A DNA stretch of 8,516 nucleotides from positions 1 to 8,516 of the forward strand of contig SLRF01000015.1 in assembly GCA_007131065.1 (NCBI GenBank), written 5' to 3'. Positions 4,825 through 8,516 of this stretch are shown here, piece by piece. The position numbers and the translations under genes are program-made. Each line of letters starts with the position of its first letter. The first letter of the stretch is position 1. The notes below the pieces were generated by a model, which had not been told where the DNA came from, made no database searches, and worked only from the letters and a program-made list of their open reading frames with translations. Source of the DNA: Candidatus Saccharimonadota bacterium. GTDB lineage: Bacteria > Patescibacteriota > Saccharimonadia > QS-5-54-17.

Positions 4825-6734
4825 TGGGTAAAATTTTAGGAATCGATCTAGGAACAACTAACTCGGCGATGGCCGTTATGGAGGGTGGTAACGCCACTAT
4901 AGTTGCCAACTCCGAAGGCAACCGAACTACTCCAAGCATAGTAGCGGTTAACAAGAACGGCGAGCGCTTGGTGGGCCAGGTGGCAAAGCGCCAGGCTGTG
5001 GTCAATTCACAGAATACCATTCACGGCGTGAAGCGCTTAATCGGACGTAAGTTCGAAGACGAAGAGGTGCAACGAGACATCAAGTTGATGCCATATGAGA
5101 TCAAGAAAGCGAATGGTGGTGTAAAGGTGACTATGGGCGACAAAGACCACAGTCCAGAAGAAATATCATCTATGATACTCGGCAAACTAAAGGCCGATGC
5201 CGAAGAATATACTGGAGAGAAAATCACCGAAGCAGTCATCACCGTACCGGCATATTTCGACGACTCACAGAGGCAGGCCACTAAGGATGCTGGTAAGATT
5301 GCCGGACTGGAAGTTAAGCGCATCATCAACGAGCCGACTGCTGCCGCTCTAGCGTACGGCCTGGATGACAAAAAAGAAGAGAAGATAGCCGTTTATGACC
5401 TAGGTGGCGGTACGTTCGACGTATCTATTCTGGAGCTAGGAGACGGAGTGTTTGAAGTCAAATCGACTAATGGAGACACTCATCTCGGCGGAGAAGACTT
5501 CGACCTTACTATCATGAATCACCTGGTGGATGAGTTTAAGAGCCAAGAGGGAATCGACCTCTCTAAAGATAAGGCAGCGCTACAGCGACTAAAAGAAGCG
5601 GCAGAAAAAGCTAAGATAGAGCTCTCGACCACCAATGAGACCGATATCAACCTTCCTTTCATCACAGCTGACAGTGACGGACCTAAACACTTCGAGATGA
5701 AGATGACTCGGGCCAAACTCGATCAGTTAGTAGGTGATTTAATCGCCAAGACCGAAGGTCCATGCAAGGCGGCATTGAAAGATGCCGGTCTGAGCGCGAG
5801 CGATATCGATGAGATAGTTCTAGTAGGCGGAATGACCCGTATGCCGGCAGTAGTAGCCAAGGTCAAAGAGATATTTGGCAAAGACCCACTAAAAGGTGTA
5901 AATCCTGACGAGGTAGTAGCGCTAGGTGCGGCTATCCAGGGTGGAGTATTAGCAGGAGACGTAAAAGACGTATTGCTACTAGATGTAACCCCACTTTCAT
6001 TGGGACTTGAGACTGAGGGTGGAATATCTACTAAACTAATAGAACGCAACACAACTATACCTACCAGTAAGACGCAGGTGTTCTCGACCGCGGCCGACAA
6101 CCAGCCTTCTGTAGAGATACACGTGCTTCAAGGAGAGCGTGAGATGGCGGCTGATAACAAGTCTTTGGGTCGCTTCATATTAGACGGTATACCTCCAGCC
6201 CCTCGCGGAGTACCCCAGGTGGAGGTGACCTTCAATATCGATGCCAACGGTATATTGAGCGTGAAGGCGCAAGATAAGGCTAGTGGCAAAGAGCAGTCCA
6301 TAACTATTCAGGACAGTGGCAATCTCGACGAGAAAGAGGTTGAGCAGATGCAGAAAGATGCCGAAGCTCATGCCGACGAGGACAAGAACAAGCGGGCTAA
6401 GGCCGAAGCCAAAAATCAGCTCGATACTGCTATATACACAGCCGAGAAGATGGTCAAAGACAATGAAGACAAACTAGATGACGATGACAAGAAGACGGTT
6501 GAGGAAGCAGTGTCTGCTGCGAAGGAAAAGATAGAGTCCGACGATAAGGAAGAGCTAGAAAAGGCCGCAAATGAATTGCTAGAAAAAATCCAGCCAGTCG
6601 GTACCAAGCTACACGAGAACGTTTCCGAAGAAGCAGCAGAGGAAGCCGAGAAAGCCAAGACGGAAGTAGAGTCAGGTGAAGATGAGCCGGCCGAAGCCGA
6701 AGTAGTAGAAGACGACGAAAAAGAAGAAAAATAA
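4824..6734 (+). CDS. dnaK: Chaperone DnaK (Hsp70)
   Basis: DnaK is the ATP-driven Hsp70 that binds unfolded hydrophobic segments, working with DnaJ and GrpE. The protein is 636 residues, standard length. The ATPase domain has GIDLGTTNS (6-14), catalytic Lys70, PAYFDDSQRQAT (142-153), NEPTAAALAYG with Glu170, and DLGGGTFDVS (192-201) with the phosphorylatable Thr197. The LVGGMTRMP segment and the linker DVLLLD (382-387) follow, then the beta substrate-binding domain and the helical lid. The tail is acidic, ending VVEDDEKEEK. Residues about 75-100 (EDEEVQRDIKLMPYEI) match the insertion found in Gram-negative-type DnaK and absent from Bacillus-type proteins. The start is fixed by AAAGGAGG and the TAATG overlap with grpE. 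All key residues are intact. Confidence 0.98.
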   Translation: MGKILGIDLGTTNSAMAVMEGGNATIVANSEGNRTTPSIVAVNKNGERLVGQVAKRQAVVNSQNTIHGVKRLIGRKFEDEEVQRDIKLMPYEIKKANGGVKVTMGDKDHSPEEISSMILGKLKADAEEYTGEKITEAVITVPAYFDDSQRQATKDAGKIAGLEVKRIINEPTAAALAYGLDDKKEEKIAVYDLGGGTFDVSILELGDGVFEVKSTNGDTHLGGEDFDLTIMNHLVDEFKSQEGIDLSKDKAALQRLKEAAEKAKIELSTTNETDINLPFITADSDGPKHFEMKMTRAKLDQLVGDLIAKTEGPCKAALKDAGLSASDIDEIVLVGGMTRMPAVVAKVKEIFGKDPLKGVNPDEVVALGAAIQGGVLAGDVKDVLLLDVTPLSLGLETEGGISTKLIERNTTIPTSKTQVFSTAADNQPSVEIHVLQGEREMAADNKSLGRFILDGIPPAPRGVPQVEVTFNIDANGILSVKAQDKASGKEQSITIQDSGNLDEKEVEQMQKDAEAHADEDKNKRAKAEAKNQLDTAIYTAEKMVKDNEDKLDDDDKKTVEEAVSAAKEKIESDDKEELEKAANELLEKIQPVGTKLHENVSEEAAEEAEKAKTEVESGEDEPAEAEVVEDDEKEEK

Positions 6735-6764
6735 GTGTTTACTCGGAGTGATTGCAATCCTTTG

Positions 6765-6851
6765 ATGTCGGATGTCGATTTAGCAGAGGAAGTAACCATA
6801 GAGTTACAACAAAACATAGGCATGCATAAAGATGCAGGGTTAAAGGACTAA
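6765..6851 (+). CDS. Possible 28-residue ORF between dnaK and dnaJ
   Basis: The gap between dnaK and dnaJ is 116 bp, much longer than the other junctions of the operon. It is open throughout in the dnaK frame, from the base after the dnaK stop (a GTG at 6735) to a TAA at 6849-6851. An internal ATG at 6765 would give a 28-residue acidic peptide beginning MSDVDLAEEVTIELQQ. Its stop forms TAATG with the dnaJ start, as at the grpE/dnaK junction. Ribosome binding sites are poor: GGAG at 6745-6748 lies 16 bases before the ATG. I do not recognise the peptide. It may be a small gene, a coupling leader, a decayed remnant, or chance, since a frame this short is often open by accident. Confidence 0.22.
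   Translation: MSDVDLAEEVTIELQQNIGMHKDAGLKD
6842..6847 (+). promoter_or_regulatory. Ribosome binding site of dnaJ
   Basis: AAAGGA ends three bases before the dnaJ ATG at 6851, closer than usual but clear. It fixes the start that gives the standard MAKDYYEILGV N-terminus. Confidence 0.6.
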
Positions 6852-7939
6852 TGGCAAAAGACTATTACGAAATACTAGGTGTAGATAAGAATGCTTCCGA
6901 TGAGGAGATAAGGAAGGCTTACCGCAAAAAGGCCGTCCAGTATCACCCCGATAAACAGGGAGGTGATGAAGAGAAGTTCAAGGAGGCATCAGAAGCATAC
7001 GAGACTCTCAAAGATTCTCAGAAGCGGCAACAATACGATCAGTTCGGGCATTCGGCGTATCAGTCGGCACAAAAAACTGGTGGCGCCGGTAGAGGTCCGT
7101 TCCAAGGATACGGCGGACAGCAGTTCGATGTAGATTTTGGCGATATAGATCTGGGCGATATATTTGGTAGTTTCTTCGGCGGTGGTGGGCGATCGTCTCG
7201 AGCTCGCAGTCGTACGCCTCGCGGACGTGACGTAGAAGCCAGAGTGTCCTTGAGTTTTAAAGAGGCGGTGTTCGGAACGGAAAAGACCATAGAGCTAAAT
7301 CTGGAAGATACCTGCGAGCATTGCGACGGCAAGATGGCAGAGCCGGGAAGCGATCTAAAGACATGCTCTACTTGCGGTGGTCAGGGTCAGGTAGTGCAGA
7401 CTCAAAATACTATTCTAGGTGCTATTCAGCACGCTAGTGTATGCCCGGACTGTCACGGCAAGGGTAAGAAGCCTGAAAAGGCTTGCAGTGAGTGTGGGGG
7501 CAAAGGAACCAAGAGGTCTAAGCAGAACATTAAAGTGAAGATACCGGGCGGAGTGGATGATGGAATGACATTGCGTCTGCGTGGACGTGGCGAAGCAGTT
7601 GGCGGCGGAGAGAAAGGCGATCTATTCGTGCGAGTAAGCGTCAAGAAAGACAAGAAGTTTGAGCGTCATGGCCGCAACATATTATCTAGTAGGTCCATAA
7701 ATATGGTAGATGCAGCGCTGGGTACGGAAGTGTCGGTAGATACAGTTGACGGTAAAAAGAAGATCAAGATACCTTCAGGCACTCAAAGCGGTAAAGTTTT
7801 TCGTGTCAGCGGTAGTGGAGTTCCCTATGGAGACGGTAAATCACGAGGTGACCACTTAGTGAAAGTCGATGTCGAGATACCTAAACGTCTGTCTAGGAAA
7901 CAGAAGAAGATACTAGAGGAGCTACGCAAAGAACTCTAA
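6851..7939 (+). CDS. dnaJ: Co-chaperone DnaJ (Hsp40, type I)
   Basis: DnaJ delivers unfolded clients to DnaK and stimulates its ATPase. The protein is 362 residues, slightly below the usual 370-380. The J domain (1-70) starts DYYEILGV and has the essential HPD at 32-34. A Gly/Phe-rich region follows (about 75-118) with the DIF-like motif GDIFGSFFGGG. The zinc domain has all eight cysteines in four CxxC pairs: 155/158, 172/175, 198/201 and 212/215. Three repeats have the CxxCxGxG form; the first reads CEHCDGKM with its last Gly replaced. The C-terminal client-binding beta domains include IPGGVDDGMTLRLRGRGEA and VPYGDGKSRGDHLVKV. It is the last gene of the CIRCE-controlled operon and is followed by a convergent gene. 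Confidence 0.97.
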   Translation: MAKDYYEILGVDKNASDEEIRKAYRKKAVQYHPDKQGGDEEKFKEASEAYETLKDSQKRQQYDQFGHSAYQSAQKTGGAGRGPFQGYGGQQFDVDFGDIDLGDIFGSFFGGGGRSSRARSRTPRGRDVEARVSLSFKEAVFGTEKTIELNLEDTCEHCDGKMAEPGSDLKTCSTCGGQGQVVQTQNTILGAIQHASVCPDCHGKGKKPEKACSECGGKGTKRSKQNIKVKIPGGVDDGMTLRLRGRGEAVGGGEKGDLFVRVSVKKDKKFERHGRNILSSRSINMVDAALGTEVSVDTVDGKKKIKIPSGTQSGKVFRVSGSGVPYGDGKSRGDHLVKVDVEIPKRLSRKQKKILEELRKEL

Positions 7940-7947
7940 TCTTTGCG
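7925..7947. terminator. Possible bidirectional terminator hairpin at the dnaJ end
   Basis: CGCAAAG (7925-7931) and CTTTGCG (7941-7947) form a perfect seven-base stem with a nine-base loop containing the dnaJ stop codon. It lies between convergent genes, where a shared terminator is expected. No T-tract follows on either strand, so intrinsic termination would be weak; it may instead protect the 3' end of the mRNA. Confidence 0.3.
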
Positions 7948-7959
7948 CGAGTAAGTTAC

Positions 7960-8516
7960 TTAGTTGAGAGCGTCGAGCAGTGATTTAAGCGACATAGTAG
8001 CGACGCATACTACCGTATCTGCACCGCCGTAGTATATGAATATAGTGTCGTCTCGAACTACCTGACCGCAAGAGAATATGACATTGTCTATCCAGCCTTC
8101 ACGTTCGTAATATGTTATTGGTTCCATGATTGGCTCAGACGTACGGCCGATTACTACTGTAGGATCGTCGTGGTCGAGTAACACTGCCCCCAGGCAGTAT
8201 TCCTCTTTTTCGTTTATACCATGGTAGAAGAGGACCCACCCTTTGTCCGTCCAGAAGGGCGGTCCGTTTATGCCGACTTTCTTACTGTCCCACATGCCTG
8301 GACGTGGTCCGAGCATCTGGATGCAGCGGACTAGTTTCTGGTCTGTAAAATCTAGCGAATCGACGTAGTCCCCGCAGACATGGTGGTCTACACGGTGGAT
8401 AATCATATATTTGTCTTTGATCTTCTTCGGGAATATAGCTGCGTCTTTGTCGTCTATACCTTTAGGGGATACAATTTGTGGCTTGGTCCATCTATCCCAT
8501 TTATGTGCTAGGAACT
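7960..8516 (-). CDS. GH130-family glycoside phosphorylase or glycosidase, 3' part
   Basis: Read on the minus strand, the frame is open from the right edge to a TAA at 7960-7962 and gives the C-terminal 184 residues; the ATG at 8404-8406 is internal. The sequence matches the five-bladed beta-propeller GH130 family of beta-mannoside phosphorylases and related hydrolases. Typical elements are DDKDAAIFPKKI then MIIHRV, GPRPGMWDSKKVGINGPP, the GWVLFYHG blade, VVIGRTSEPIMEP, and the closing VIFSCGQVVRDDTIFIYYGGAD. GH130 enzymes cleave beta-1,4- or beta-1,2-linked mannosyl units, usually with phosphate. The exact substrate, and phosphorolysis versus hydrolysis, cannot be told here because the N-terminal part is missing. 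No signal peptide can be judged. It converges on dnaJ with 20 bp between stops and is not part of the chaperone operon. Confidence 0.82.
   Translation of the reverse strand, partial: FLAHKWDRWTKPQIVSPKGIDDKDAAIFPKKIKDKYMIIHRVDHHVCGDYVDSLDFTDQKLVRCIQMLGPRPGMWDSKKVGINGPPFWTDKGWVLFYHGINEKEEYCLGAVLLDHDDPTVVIGRTSEPIMEPITYYEREGWIDNVIFSCGQVVRDDTIFIYYGGADTVVCVATMSLKSLLDALN

Noticed and set aside
5723..6100. Minus-strand open frame of 125 codons inside dnaK
   Set aside because: It lies wholly opposite a strongly conserved part of dnaK and has low-complexity composition; it is an antisense shadow.
6750..6777. GATTGCAATC palindrome and tandem GATGTCG repeat after dnaK as a terminator or operator
   Set aside because: The palindrome has no loop, no T-tract follows, and the two-copy heptamer is short enough to be chance.
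6792..6807. GTAAC / GTTAC hairpin in the dnaK-dnaJ spacer
   Set aside because: A five-base, mostly A/T stem with a six-base loop and no T-tract is too weak to call an attenuator or processing site.
6416..6823. Minus-strand open frame of 135 codons opposite the dnaK tail
   Set aside because: The product is a serine-rich string produced by the antisense of Glu/Lys/Asp codons in the acidic DnaK C-terminus. It has no ribosome binding site or recognisable fold.
8404..8406. ATG as the start of a short 148-residue minus-strand protein
   Set aside because: The frame stays open to the window edge, and the residues before it (DDKDAAIFPKKI) are family-conserved, so it is an internal methionine.

Overview
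The window is a compact, almost fully coding piece of bacterial chromosome. It holds conserved housekeeping and heat-shock genes: the 3' part of murJ (lipid II flippase), lepA (elongation factor 4), gmk (guanylate kinase), the operon hrcA-grpE-dnaK-dnaJ, and on the opposite strand the 3' part of a GH130-type glycoside phosphorylase or glycosidase gene. TGA and TAG both act as stops, so the code looks standard. A GCC-TTCG-CC-AAGGC type palindromic repeat that reads PAFAKATA, the shortened HrcA and the tight gene packing suggest a Candidate Phyla Radiation/Patescibacteria genome, possibly Saccharibacteria. That placement is inference and was not tested by any search.

Layout: 1-906 is murJ, open at the left edge. 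907-1024 is the most unusual part. It carries a second, diverged copy of the first 16 codons of lepA, followed by a hairpin-forming repeat, and then the real lepA start with its own ribosome binding site. lepA runs 1025-2812, a 59-bp spacer follows, then gmk at 2872-3471. The end of gmk overlaps the control region of the heat-shock operon: a near-perfect CIRCE operator, a good sigma-70-type promoter whose -35 box lies inside the CIRCE spacer, and a second, weaker CIRCE-like inverted repeat just downstream of the predicted transcription start. hrcA, grpE and dnaK overlap or abut one another (hrcA/grpE by 8 nt, grpE/dnaK by TAATG). dnaJ follows after 116 bp that contain a small open frame ending in TAATG on the dnaJ start. 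dnaJ and the GH130 gene converge with 20 bp between their stops.

Together, HrcA should bind the CIRCE site(s) and repress its own operon. Heat or misfolded protein relieves repression, giving GrpE, DnaK and DnaJ, the complete Hsp70 cycle (nucleotide exchange factor, ATPase chaperone, J-domain co-chaperone). MurJ, LepA and Gmk serve cell-wall export, translation and nucleotide metabolism and look like ordinary neighbours.

No stretch longer than about 120 bp lacks a gene. I see no tRNA, rRNA, CRISPR array, transposase or defence-like gene, and no evidence for a wholly new multi-gene system. The points worth a second look are the lepA 5' duplication with its embedded repeat, the tandem CIRCE arrangement, the shortened HrcA and the possible small ORF before dnaJ.
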